Below, piece after piece: positions 34,772 to 45,125 of a stretch of DNA of 64,000 nt. Position numbers and translations under genes: made by a program. Position 1 is the stretch's first letter. Each line of letters starts with the position of its first letter. This DNA is from Datisca glomerata (taxonomy: Eukaryota; Streptophyta; Magnoliopsida; Cucurbitales; Datiscaceae): positions 565,509 to 629,508 of the forward strand of contig QANY01002366.1 of assembly GCA_003255025.1 (NCBI GenBank), given 5' to 3'. Below the pieces are notes generated by a model. The model saw only the letters and a program-made list of their open reading frames with translations. It was not told the DNA's origin and did no database searches.

Positions 34772-35417
34772 ATAAATGGGTGATTGTGTCTTGTCCTCTC
34801 AACATGTCAGTCGGCATTGGTGAATGTGATGACACTCTCCTCGTTCCACCTCATCTTGCTCAAAGGCGGTTGTGCAAAGCAACGGTTCATCCGAGCATAG
34901 TTTTGTTGAGCGACATCTATTAATGTTTTGGAGACTTGGCACCATGCAATCTCATCTAACCGAAGCGTACCAATTTTTTTTAAGTCTTGTGTTCAAGAGT
35001 GTGTCTATGAAAGCGATGTCTCTCCCTATAATTGCTTCCTCATCTGCTTGCTCCACTATGGTAACATATGAGGTAGATCATATTGCGTTGGCACTAATCA
35101 TGTTGTCATTGGCATGCTGGGGAAAATGGGGTGGATCCGCGAGCCCGACACCTTCCGTAATGATCTCGCAATTCTTCAACGTCTCATAAGAATCTTCTAA
35201 AAAATTTAAACTCTTGGGTGGGGTGTAATGTAGTGCAGTGATATCTGCAAAAGTTTAGAGAACTTATTTTCTCCCTTGCAGGTAGTACAGTGACCCAAGG
35301 CAAGGTGATCTCTTTGTCCTTTATCCATACATCCACTAGCGTTTCCACTTTATCCGTGGTACAAGGGAAAGGTAGCGGGTCATTCCTCTCATCTCTGCCT
35401 TTCTTACGATATCGCCC

Positions 35418-36496
35418 CTATGGTTGTGTAGCCGCTACTTGAGGATGGTAGCGTGACGTGGTGGGTCTCCAAGGGCGGTCAGGACGGTCATTCCTCTCTG
35501 GTTGTTGTGACCTACGTATTGAAGTGCATGTCCTCTTGGATGCTTCTATCAAGCAGGCAAAGGTGACAATCCCCAAGTTCTCAAGGTAGAGCTTATAATC
35601 ACCCAACATCCCTTCGATGCACATCTTCATAAGGTCTTCCTCCTTGAAATCCTCTTGGCAATCCATAATATTCTCCTTGAACCGTTGAACATATGACACA
35701 AGGTCGTCAGTGATCCTTTGCTTTCTAGATCTAGTATGCTAGTCTTCTCCTCTATGACAAAGAACTTTGCTAAGAAGGTTGATACCATTTACGTCTATAT
35801 CAAGATCGATTCGGGTGGCAAGCTTGCATACCCGGTGTAAGCACGCTCCGTCAATGACTTGGAGAATTCCCTCAAATGCATGAACTCATCATAACCATAG
35901 GGTCCCATGTCATCAATGAAACGTATCACATGTTCTTTGGCACACCCATTTCAGCCATTATACTTTTGAAACTTTGGAGGAACATAATCTGTTGGGTATG
36001 GTCACAAGGCTATGTCAGTCAAATATGGTGGCCTAAAGTCAACAACGAACTCATTTAACGGGGCTCTTATTCTTTTTTCTTGGAGTACCTTTTGGAGGGC
36101 TTCATGGGTAATGAAATGACTACTTCCTGTTTGAGCTCCCATGATGGGGGCTGGTTGCGATCCCATGATGGAGGTTGGTTGCGCTCCCATGATGGAGGTT
36201 AGTAGTGCACCCATGATGGAGGTGGTCGGTTGCACACCCATGGTGGAGGTTGACTGTGGGTGTTGTGGTGTGGTGGCACTGATGTATGCATTCAATGTAT
36301 CAATGATTCTTCTCATCACAGCGTTAGAAGCTTGGAGTTCCCGAATGGCTTCATCTTGCTCTTGCGCTTGTGTATGTGCGCTTGGTGGTAACTCATGAGA
36401 GATGTTCTCCTCCTCTTGTCTGTGTTCGTCGTTGAGTATGGGTCCATCTCCCACCGTGTGCAATAGAGCTGCTCTTCCCTTTGCACGTCCAGCCAT
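35418..36496 (-). pseudogene. Tat gag
   Basis: It starts with MAGRAKGRAALLHTVGDG at 36496, about 50 bases from the LTR. The N-terminal frame (36496-36002) holds a low-complexity SIMGAQPTSIMG repeat. The capsid-like region at 35699-35418 reads MSYVQRFKENIMDCQEDF and EEDLMKMCIEGM. The sequence between is frameshifted. The start is the first ATG after the leader. Confidence 0.8.
36126..36252 (-). repeat. Coding minisatellite in gag (SIMGAQP)
   Basis: Four to five units of ~27-30 bp (GATGGAGGTTGGTTGCGCTCC on +), encoding Ile-Met-Gly-Ala/Ser-Gln-Pro repeats. Confidence 0.8.
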
Positions 36497-36521
36497 GATG
36501 GTGCTTTGTTAGTTTGACAAA

Positions 36522-36545
36522 CCACTCCTCAATGGAGTCGCTAAA
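36522..36545 (-). other. Primer-binding site of the Tat element
   Basis: On -, TTTAGCGACTCCATTGAGGAG directly follows the 5' LTR. It resembles the TGGCGACTCC-type site of Tat/Ogre elements, which I recall as matching tRNA-Arg. Two changes from that form are visible. Confidence 0.6.
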
Positions 36546-37601
36546 TATAGATACAATGGTCTCACGTGGGTGAGGTGCAGGAGTGGTCTAGTCCTAGCTT
36601 GTGACCAGAACAACACCTGATAATTTCGGGGAGGATGTCGGGGGGTGAAGGGGGAGCACTCTAGATATTCAATGGTGGTGACAAATGTTTACACTCTCTC
36701 TCTTTCTAGAAGTGGGAGTTTCTCACTCTAGAAATGAGAGCTTCTCTATCTAAAATAGGAGCTTCTCTTTCTAAGTTTTCCAATCCCTTCAAATGAAGGA
36801 GGAGTCCTTCTTTTACAGGTGAACAAAAGGATGGGGGACCATTGTAACTAATCCCCTAATTAGTTGCAAGCCCGTCAATCGAATCGCGCAACCTAAGCTG
36901 ACTGATAATGCTTAGATGAGTAAGAGGAGGATTACACATGAGCCAATTGGACGGTGCCACATGGGTCTTTGTGTAGTGACCATGATCTAAGGAGAACATG
37001 TCTAGCCGATGGGGCGTAGTGGCGGTGTTCACCCAACGACTCCTCTCAAACCAACCCCTCCCCACGGTGGGAGGGTAGCATACCCTCAATGTCTAGAGTG
37101 GTCGTATTGAGGAGGTATGTCCCCCGTCCTGTACAACATAGCCTCGCCTGTAATCCTACCAGTCCACAACCTCTTAAGTGTTCCCAGGCAACCATTCGTC
37201 CACCCAAGTCCTTGTCACTTGACTTGATGGTTTGTGATGTGATGTCTCGTTGTAATAGTGACGGTGTGTCTTTTCTGAAGCGTGTCACCGTTGTCTCCGA
37301 GTTGCATTATAGAGGGTGATCTAGGCGCCTACGTGATGCACCCATGGGATGGCACTCGATGGTGCTGTTATGGGAGTGACACCCTACGGTGCTACCATGG
37401 GGCGACACCCATAGAGTTTCCATGGGGGAGGCACCCATGGTACTGTTATGGGGTGGCACTCATTGGTGTACCCTAGGGGAGGCACCCATGGGTGTACTTT
37501 GGTGGCACTTTATGGTACGTCTTGGTGGAGACACTCTGAGGTGCGCCGTAGGAGTTGCAGTTCGTGGGGAGTCAATTTTGAGTTCGTCAACCTCATGTAC
37601 A
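36546..37601 (-). repeat. 5' LTR of the Tat element
   Basis: 1056 bp, from TATAGATACAATGG to CTCATGTACA. It matches the LTR at 23872-24929. Relative to the other LTR it has an insertion near 36860-36905 (GTCAATCGAATCGCGCAACC) and a shorter CT run. Palindromic CCATGG units lie at 37335-37500. Confidence 0.95.
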
Positions 37602-37606
37602 TTTAA
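37602..37606. repeat. Target-site duplication (right) of the Tat element
   Basis: TTTAA, identical to 23867-23871. Confidence 0.93.
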
Positions 37607-37726
37607 CATATGAGCATAACACAATTAAATGCCCATGTATGTAGATGGAAGGAGCTGAGAGGCCTTGCAGCCACATGTTCTTTGTGATAGCGTGACGTAA
37701 GTCTTGATTCTTGCATTTTGGCAAGG
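37607..37726 (+). pseudogene. FAR1-like pseudogene, 3' part (SWIM finger)
   Basis: Continuing the frame from 23871, it reads CPCM, then ERPCSHMFFVIA, matching the SWIM pattern C-x-C-xn-C-x-H of FAR1-family proteins, then FGKVVKRY. Together with 22390-23871 this gives the full FAR1 order: DNA-binding, MULE core, SWIM. The frame stays open beyond 37726, where LTR-like sequence also seems to begin, so the end is uncertain. Confidence 0.65.
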
Positions 37727-38194
37727 TGGTCAAAAGATACAGACCTCGGCACGAGGACGAGGTCCTCAAAGCATATCGAATCAAGGTCCCTCATTCTGAC
37801 AATAAATTGAGACTGAGCCCTAATGTGTGTGATAGACCTAGGATGTATCTTTGTTATTAAAGGGATATATTTCAATAAGAAATGGCCAAACCCCTAGTCG
37901 ATATTTAGAATGATCCATTTGTATAGTTTCATAATCATAAAGTCCCAGAAAATTTAGAAACCTAAGACCCATTATCAGTAATACCTATGTCCCAGAAGGA
38001 GAGAGTGGGAATTTACCAAATTAACCTTATCATGGTAGACATGGATAGGCCAAAGCATAAATATCGACGATGACACGGTTTGTCAACTGCATTAAAAGCA
38101 TCTTACCCAATAAATAGCCAACACAAATAGCAAAGTACCAAATATCCGAAACCACGTACAAATTAGTCTGACTCTAGAAGAATGATTAAAGTAA

Positions 38195-38470
38195 ATGGAC
38201 CAATGGTTGAGCTCCAGGTCGATACAACTTAGTACAATAGTAGGCTGGATTCATCAATGATGTCATCCTTGGCCAGATCGTAGAACGCAAGGGCCAATGG
38301 TTGAGTTTTAACCCGTTAGTCTTAGTAGATAAATGAGTTAGACAGACTAATGACATTAGCCTTGGCCAGATCGTACAATCCAAGGATAATGGTTGAGATC
38401 CAACCCATTAGTCTTAGTACATAAATTAGTTGGACTGACTAATGACGTCAGCCCTAGTCAGTTCATACTC
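38195..38470. repeat. Three ~88-bp tandem units in the LTR
   Basis: Each has CCAATGGTTGAG, a TTAGTCTTAGTA-like word and GCCTTGGCCAGATCGTA. Confidence 0.75.
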
Positions 38471-38770
38471 TTCATGAGCCAATGAGCTGAGGTGAGAGAT
38501 TGGAAAAACTCCAAAGTCATTCCCTATTGGTGGAGCAGAGAAGGAACGAAAGCTATTCGAAGTATAAGATATGTCGTACAATAATTCCAAAGCATCAATC
38601 TATCAAGCTCACATTATAAATAGTGGGACATCACGGTGAAAAGGTATGCAAGGATCCTTCTACTACACTTTAGACTTGATTATTCCCTTCTATTCTAACT
38701 TAATCTTTGGAGGGGTAGCAAGGGGACCACCCCTTTACTTGGTCAGCTAGTTGCCTTCCCCCCTTTGCAG

Positions 38771-38882
38771 GTGTTGGAGGATAATGTCCAAAGATGAAGA
38801 TTCCAACTCTTTTTGCCTAAAAGGTCTTGAAGGATAATGTCCAAAGATGAAGATTCCACCTCTTTTTGCCTAAAAGGTTTCA
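38771..38882. repeat. ~55-bp tandem duplication in the LTR
   Basis: GGATAATGTCCAAAGATGAA followed by CTCTTTTTGCCTAAAAGG occurs twice in a row. Confidence 0.88.
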
Positions 38883-38933
38883 TTGGATTTTTTATCTAGC
38901 CTCATTATCACTTCATCTAAAATCATCTTAACA

Positions 38934-38957
38934 TTTGGCACCATTTGTGGGAATAAC
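38934..38957 (+). other. Primer-binding site of the deleted Tat-like element
   Basis: TTTGGCACCATTTGTGGGAA resembles the TTTGGCGCCG-type primer site of plant Tat elements. Two CpG positions appear changed to CA. Confidence 0.7.
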
Positions 38958-39020
38958 ATAACTTTTCAAGTTAAAATAATCTCCTTTTGGTTTTCACGTC
39001 CTTCTCACCTCTGACAATAA

Positions 39021-40165
39021 GATGAGCCGAAGATCTAACAGAATCTAGACCATACTTCACGCTCAGTATGAGCGCTTGAAGAACCCCGAATTACCTTAAC
39101 CTCGTCAGAGACCTACCTAGCAGAGACCGACAATCACTCAACGGGATAAAATTTCCTCCTTAGAACAACAAGTCAAAATACTAACTGAGGCTTTGAACTA
39201 CCTGGATCCAACCTAGCGCTCCAACTATCACGAGTATGATCTCGAAGGTTCTGATGACAACTGAAGCATTCAGAACCATCCAAATGCCCTGGAAGAACAA
39301 CCTAAGAAAAACCCAGACGGAGGCTGAAGCTACAGTAGATAGCGGCGCGGGGTACGGAGTTAAGATAGAAATATTAAGAGCTCAAATCAGAAACATGGAA
39401 AAGGCGTTTCGCAATCAGATCCCCTTTTTGGTTGAGTCTCTCATGGAGCAAGCAGAACCACCATTCATAGAGCAAATAATGAGAGCGGAGATGCCACTGC
39501 GATTCAAAAGTCCTACCATTACACTGCATGATGGAAGTAAGGATTTGACCGAGCATCTGGAAACATTCAAGACGTGGATGGAGCTCCAAGGAACTATTAT
39601 GGCCATCATGTATAGACAGTTGAAGCAGCCTCAATCTCACCCTTTTCTATGCTCGACAAATTATTTATTCATCAGTTCCTAGGAGGAAGTGATCAAAGGA
39701 AACCTGTAACCCGCCTCCTCACAATTAGACAAAGAAAAGATGAGAATTTGCGAGATTATGTTGTCTGGTTCAACACAGAAGCCTTGAAAGTTTATTGATA
39801 TACCGATTTTATCACCCTGATAGCCCTTCTTTTAGGGATGCGAGATGACATATTGTTATGGTCACTAGTAAAGAAGCCCCCTACGAACTTTGTAGAATTC
39901 ATGAAGAAAGCCCAGAAGTACAAGAGTGCAACTAAGCTCTTATCAGCCCATAAAGGGGAACAAATAGACCGCGAAAAGAATTGAGGAAGAGATGGGCCTA
40001 AGAAAGGCAGAATTCAGGGGCAACCACACCAAATGGTCCTTAGATACTGATTGGGATGGACCCTACAAGCTCACGAGGATAATTAGGCCAGGATGTTACG
40101 ATCTGTAAGACACCGAAGGTAATAACCTTTAACATTCATGGAATGCCGAACACTTAAAAATATAA
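39021..40165 (+). pseudogene. gag fused by deletion to the integrase tail
   Basis: The gag part reads EQIMRAEMPLRFKSPTITL, DGSKDLTEHLETFKTWMELQ (39470-39600), GGSDQRKPVTRLLTIRQRK and ENLRDYVVWFNTEALKVY (39680-39795), the capsid core of Tat gag. After 40000 the frame jumps to WDGPYKLTRIIRPGCYDL and WNAEHLK, the C-terminal end of a Tat integrase. The deletion removed the whole enzymatic region. Stops at 39798 and elsewhere are seen. Such an element could move only with enzymes supplied by a relative. Confidence 0.75.
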
Positions 40166-40244
40166 TATTCATGATGTATGTGATCTTTATCGAGTAAAAT
40201 ATTTTTATCCCAAGTAATGGATATCTAAATTGGTTCCTATCTAA

Positions 40245-40745
40245 CTAAATGCATAGAAGCCTAACCCCACGGAAGTGCATATTAACTTATGCTCTTCCAA
40301 AGGAAGCGAACACAAGAAGTATAACTACAAAATGCATAGAGGTCAAACCCCACGGTAGTGCATATTGACTTGTGCTCTTCCAAAGGAAGCGAACACAATA
40401 TGTACAACTACCAAATGCATAGAGGCCGAACCCCATGGCAGTGCATATTGACTTGCGCTCTTCCAAAGGAAGCAAACACAAGAAGTACAACTATTACGTG
40501 TATAGAGGTTGAACCCCACGACAGTGCATATTAACTTGTGCTATTCCAAAGAAAGTGAACATAAGAAGTACAACTACTAAGTGCGTAGAGGCCGAACCCC
40601 ACAACAGTACATATTAACTTGTGCTCTTCCAAAGGAAGCAAACACAAGAAGTACAACTGCTAAATGCATAGAGGCCGAACCTCATGGAAGTGCATATTAA
40701 CTTGTGCTCTTCCAAGAGGAAGCGAACACGATATGTGACCAGACT
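40245..40745. repeat. 82-bp minisatellite, ~6 units
   Basis: Units begin AATGCATAGAGGCCGAACCC and contain GTGCTCTTCCAAAGGAAGCG. Starts are near 40249, 40331, 40413, 40495, 40577 and 40660. It lies between the integrase end and the antisense ORF. Confidence 0.93.
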
Positions 40746-41229
40746 AAACTCCACGACAACATACATGAGGTGAAGTACAAGTATACAATATTTTATAGCA
40801 AACTAGAATCGACTAAAATAATATCCAAGCTATGTAACTGGGAAATAGAAAATGCCATATCAGCAAAGTAAGGATTTAGCTTATAAGGCCTTATAAAGAC
40901 AAATACAAAGTAGAGCATTGCCTATTCGACAATACTAAAATCCAAATCCACATGTAATACATTTGTCCACATGAAAGACAAGCTTAATACATATCGGTAA
41001 GCATTCGAGACGAACTGAGGAGAGGCCAACCTAAACTAATGAAGTCTAACTCTAACTAGATCATTAAAGGGAGGACGTATACAACCACTAAAAGGATTGG
41101 CAAAAGGCCACCTCGCTTGGAGGAGGATTGCTAGCAAGTTCTCTCGACCCTAGAATGTGAAGGGAAATAGAGTCAGGAATCGAGTATATTTCCCTCAGGC
41201 TAACAAATTTTTTCTTAGTTATTGATGTC
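40746..41229. other. Non-coding stretch in the deleted Tat-like element
   Basis: No gene or repeat is recognised. Confidence 0.5.
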
Positions 41230-42300
41230 ATAATGTCGTCTATTTTAAAAATCGCTGCTCATTTCTTGAGGAGCAAAAGTCTCATCGCAAACTTCATCCT
41301 CTACCTCCAAATCCCTCACTTCGGCCTCAACTTCAAATTGACTAACTACTTCAGCCTTGGATTGACTTGTTGCTGCCTCGAATCGACTTGCTACTTCCAC
41401 CTCAGAGTGACTTGCCGCTCTGGCCTCAGATCATCTTGCCGCTTCAGCCTTGGATCGACTCGCTGCCTCGGCCTTGAATCGACTTGCCGCTTCACCCTAG
41501 GATCGTCTTGCTACTTCGACCTCGGATTCACTTGCTGTTGCCTCGAATCGACTTGCTACTTCGACCTCAGATTGACTTGCTATTGCCTCGAATTGACTTG
41601 CCGCTTCAGCCTCGAATCGACTTGCTGTTTCAGCCTCGGATCTACTTACCGCTCCAACCTTGGATCGTCTTGCTGCTTTGACCTTAGATCGACTCATCAC
41701 CTTGGCCTTAGATTGACTTGGGGCTTCGGCCTCGGATCATCTTGTCGCTTCAGCCTCAGACCGCCTTGCCGCTTCAGACTCGGATTGACTTGCCACTCCG
41801 GCCTCAGATCGACTTGTCGCTCCTACCTCGAATCATCTTGCCACTTTGGTCTCAGATTGATTTCCACTTCGGCTTCAGATCGACTTGCCACTCCGGTCTC
41901 AAAATCATCTTCTCGGCCTTACATCAAATCACCCTCACCTCGGTATGGGATGAAATTCCATCGATTTTCGACGATGGAAATGAAGCCCTAACCCTTGAAG
42001 CCCACAGTGACCTCTGACTGCGGCACGCCCACCATCAGCTATATAGTCAACGTGAGCCAAAGTGATGAGTTGAGCGAAAGGTCTTCTCCACTGCTCCTCT
42101 TCAGAAACCAAGTGAAAGTATCTTCGGCCCTTAGTGTCATCCACGAGCATGTCAACCCCATCCCCCATACATGGATGACATAATGAACCTTTGATCCGAG
42201 CCACTGGCACAAAGTCCTCAGAAGTATAAGAGGATTCCAAGGTGTCTTGATTCGACGCCTCAAACGAAAAATCATTTTGAGAGTTAGAGGCTGAAGACAT
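41230..42300 (-). pseudogene. Antisense ORF with Ala/Ser/Glu octad repeats
   Basis: On -, an ORF starts at 42300 (MSSASNSQNDFSFEASNQD) and runs 121 residues, past GDGVDMLVDDTKGRRYFH, to 41935. After a frameshift it continues as about 20 copies of an 8-residue unit close to SRSEAEAA down to about 41340. The repeat is charged and alanine-rich, so it suggests a coiled coil. Position and direction match the extra antisense ORFs of Tat elements, some of which encode gypsy-associated coiled-coil proteins. The N-terminal part is not a domain I can name. The + strand frame here (Cys/Arg/Ser/Leu repeats) is its shadow. Confidence 0.5.
41340..41915 (-). repeat. 24-bp coding repeat (about 20 units)
   Basis: On + the unit is close to CGACTTGCCGCTTCAGCCTCGGAT. 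Period 24 with occasional 21 or 27, which preserves the frame. Confidence 0.88.
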
Positions 42301-42739
42301 TCTAAGCTCTTAAGAAAGAAAAAATTATGAATGAGAAGAGAAAAGATGTAAAAAATAAGAAACGGCCACCCTTTGGTTATAAGAGGTCATTAGTAATCTT
42401 TACCATCCAAGTAAGGTTTAGGTGTGTGGCTCAGATCACCGCGACTTACGTAGTAAGTAAGCTTGTAAGGAAAAGTCAATTCAACACCTAGCCATCCGTG
42501 CTCTTGACAAAGCCAAAGGTCATAGTCCTTTGAGTCTAGATACCTGAAACTCACAGGACTAGGGGTCAAATGTTATACCATAATATTTCACCAAGATAAA
42601 TTCATAAATAAACCAATTAAAAATTCTAAAGAGAGGTCAATTTTTTTAATATTAATAGTGTTTAGTTGAAAGATGAAAGACCTCGGCATTTGGACGAGGT
42701 CTTTGAAAAAGGAATGACCTTGACACCTTCATCTTTGAT

Positions 42740-44902
42740 TTTGTCTCTACTCTACACTTCGTGGAAGTCTTTCGCCACCTTCACGAACTGCTTCTAGCGC
42801 TGCCACATCTTCACGTCGGTAAGTTTCTATTTCTTCTCTTCATCCCCTTCTCTCTGTTTCTCCCAGTCTATCATTTTCTCTCTGTTTCTCCCAGTCTATC
42901 ATTTTCTCTCTGTTTCCTTTCCTTTTTCCTCTGTCTCTCTTCTTTTTCCTTCTTTTGTTCTTTGCTTCTCCATCTTTTGCTTCATATTTCTCCTTCTATT
43001 TTTCTCTCGCTCTCACCTCTGCTTCTCTCTCCCTTCCCCTCTATTTTCTCACTTTCTCATCATTCTCCCCTACTTCTTCCTCCCACTTTTCTCATTCTGC
43101 AGGTTGGTTTTGCCATGAACCGGTTCAACACAAACTGAATCGGTTCACTTTACCCGGACCGGTCTGAATCGGTCCATAAGATAAAACCGATCCGGCCTTG
43201 TCTGAACTAACCCAGTCTGAACCTTTTGACCCAAAGCTTTATTATTTAACTTCTTTACCCGATATTTTATTTTCCGACCTTGCTCAGACCCATTTGCACC
43301 GTTTTAATTAAATTTCTATTTCTATGATATTAAAAATGTGTTTATAATGATTTATTTCAAAATAATTTAGTGATTATATATTTTGTTGGTTTTCGGTCAT
43401 TAATTGTTTAGTTCATTCTTCCGCTTCAGGTAAGTGGGCTTACATGATGGTGTAACTCCCGTTGTGATAAATGTATATGCTTTGTGTAAGTGAATTTACA
43501 TTGTAATGTGACTTACATGTGATAAATGTAATATGTGTTATTCTTACAGTTTTAATTGTCTATAAGCATGTTATGTTTATAAATATGTTTGTGTAAATTG
43601 ACTCATATAACGATGTGACTCTGATATTATAATTGTATCATGTATTTATTATATGTTTAACCATTTTTCGATATAATTGATTTCTGTTCAGTTATTAATG
43701 TGATTATCATGAGATAAATGTCTGAGTATGACTGATTTTACATTAGTATGTTATCATGTTTGATTCTGTTATATGTATCAATATGCATTATATGATTAAT
43801 TATTGTCATACGTTGGATTCTACAAGTTATGAGGTTAATTCATTCAAGTGGTAATTAAGCAAGATATGAACTTAAGCACGACCCTTAGTTCAGGATTGTT
43901 CACGTTTTTTTCTATTAAATGAATGGGGTGTCATCTATTCATGGTTTCTTCACACATAGGGTGTCATCGGTTCATGTTTATGTCATACATTGGGTGTCAT
44001 CTGTAAATGTTTTCCGTCACTCATGAGGTGCCATCTATTCACATTTTTTGTCACCTACGAGTGTTGTTCTGTCGCCTAATGTGTGTCATCTGTTTTGTCG
44101 CCTGATGTGTGCCATCTATTTCGTCGCCCAATTCGTCATGATGTGTTTCAGTTAACGTGCGATCAGTTCTGATTATGTTGTTAACTAGGGGATATGCCAA
44201 GACAAGTTATGATTAAGATTGTTAAATGATTCTGTTTGAGACACGTGTTATCTGCGTGCTATGCTAAGCCATGTCATGATCAAGTACGTTACTTTATTTC
44301 ATTTATGATATATGTCAAGTTCCGTTATATTATGTCATGATTGCATTTATGACATATGGATGCATGTTATTATGTGAGTTTGCTTACTGAGTAATTTAAA
44401 ATACTCATTCCCCCACAGTTATTTATGATGCAGGTGGTGATGACGAGTAGCATGAGTGAGAGACTGTCATAACCTGTTAGATCAGAGAAATTTATGTTTT
44501 CAGTTTATGATTTGTTTTAAAACTTAGGAAAATGTGTTCTGTTAAACTTTGTTATTTAAGTAGTTTATTTTTACGTTATGCTTTTCTATGAATTATGATG
44601 AGTGAAAGTTTCATGAATTATAGATTCCAAGTTTTGACTTTATTTCAGAATTTAATTCAGTTTTTTGAGATTTTATTAATTATGCATTTAAGACTCTTTA
44701 TCGCTTCTGCTATTTAATGATTCAGATTCCAATCATGGATAAGTTTAATGCTTCCGCTATTTAAGGTCAGGGTTTTTCTATCATGGGTAAATTAAGAATT
44801 TCAATTTGGGAATTTTCTTAAAATTAGGGTTTGTTTCGAATTGGAGATTTCAAAATTGTGAAATTACACGTATGTTTAACCCTCGGGGATCAGGGCGTTA
44901 TA
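42740..44902 (+). repeat. Probable 5' LTR of a Tekay/Del-like gypsy element (start unresolved)
   Basis: The end is placed just before the primer site at 44906. Inside are a CT-rich block (42830-43100, with TCTCCCAGTCTATCATTTTC in tandem), a cluster of ACCGGTT/GAATCGGT words (43115-43200), and short repeats of GGTGTCATCTATTCA (43925-44110). No protein is present. The 2-kb length fits Tekay/Del LTRs. The LTR beginning at 46319 does not visibly match it, so the two may belong to different elements. Confidence 0.45.
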
Positions 44903-44905
44903 GTT

Positions 44906-44917
44906 TGGTATCAGAAC
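44906..44917 (+). other. Primer-binding site (initiator Met tRNA type)
   Basis: TGGTATCAGAAC, one base from TGGTATCAGAGC, complementary to the 3' end of initiator tRNA-Met. Confidence 0.75.
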
Positions 44918-45125
44918 AATGGTTTTAGATTCTGTAGACTTTTCATAGTGAAAAATATGGCATTTCACTCACTCGGCTCCTCCATCACCTTACAAGTCAG
45001 GTACGCATGATATGTATGTTTTAATTATTGATTAAGTATGACGTGCTTTAGTTTCATTATGGCATGTTTGTTACGTACATGTTATATTTACGCGATAAGA
45101 TTAGGCTTTTGGTAAGTCTTGAATT

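Larger units (their letters stand above)
23872..37601 (-). mobile_element. Complete Tat-lineage Ty3/gypsy element (13.73 kb)
   Basis: Two LTRs (23872-24929 and 36546-37601) in direct orientation, a perfect 5-bp duplication, a primer-binding site and a purine-rich tract. The gag-PR-RT-RH-IN order is on -. The RNase H resembles the extra archaeal-type RNase H that marks the Tat lineage (Retand/Ogre group). A plant-mobile-domain gene lies on + between integrase and the 3' LTR. Such antisense extra ORFs are known in plant Tat elements. The coding frames have stops, so the element is dead although its outline is complete. It disrupts the FAR1-like pseudogene. Confidence 0.95.
37727..38933 (+). repeat. 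5' LTR of the deleted Tat-like element (start approximate)
   Basis: It ends ATCTTAACA before the primer site. It contains three ~88-bp tandem units around CCAATGGTTGAG (38195-38470) and a ~55-bp duplication GGATAATGTCCAAAGATGAA (38771-38880). The start is inferred from similarity to 42659. Confidence 0.5.
37727..42730 (+). mobile_element. Deleted Tat-like gypsy element
   Basis: Parts in order: a 5' LTR ending at 38933; a primer site ATTTGGCACCATTTGTGGG; gag (39021-40000); then directly the last part of integrase (to about 40160); a minisatellite; an antisense ORF; and a short 3' LTR-like piece near 42659-42730 that shares GACCTCGGCA and GGACGAGGTC with 37742-37770. Protease, RT, RNase H and most of integrase are absent. 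The LTR boundaries are estimates. Confidence 0.65.

Noticed and set aside
37607..37880. Reading the FAR1-like frame as continuing to 37880
   Set aside because: The frame is open past 37726, but from about 37735 the sequence resembles the LTR-like piece at 42690 (GACCTCGGCA, GGACGAGGTC), so the later part is more likely LTR.
41233..41991. A 252-residue + strand ORF with Cys/Arg/Ser/Leu repeats
   Set aside because: It is the shadow of the antisense 24-bp repeat ORF. The opposite strand gives an in-frame start and an Ala/Glu-rich repeat more like a real protein.
42761..43138. 125-residue + ORF rich in Ser, Leu and Phe
   Set aside because: It arises from CT-rich repeats and has no domain.
44906..44917. 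tRNA gene at the TGGTATCAGA motif (also 48999-49010)
   Set aside because: Only 12 bases match the tRNA 3' end and an LTR abuts each. They are primer-binding sites. No cloverleaf is visible.
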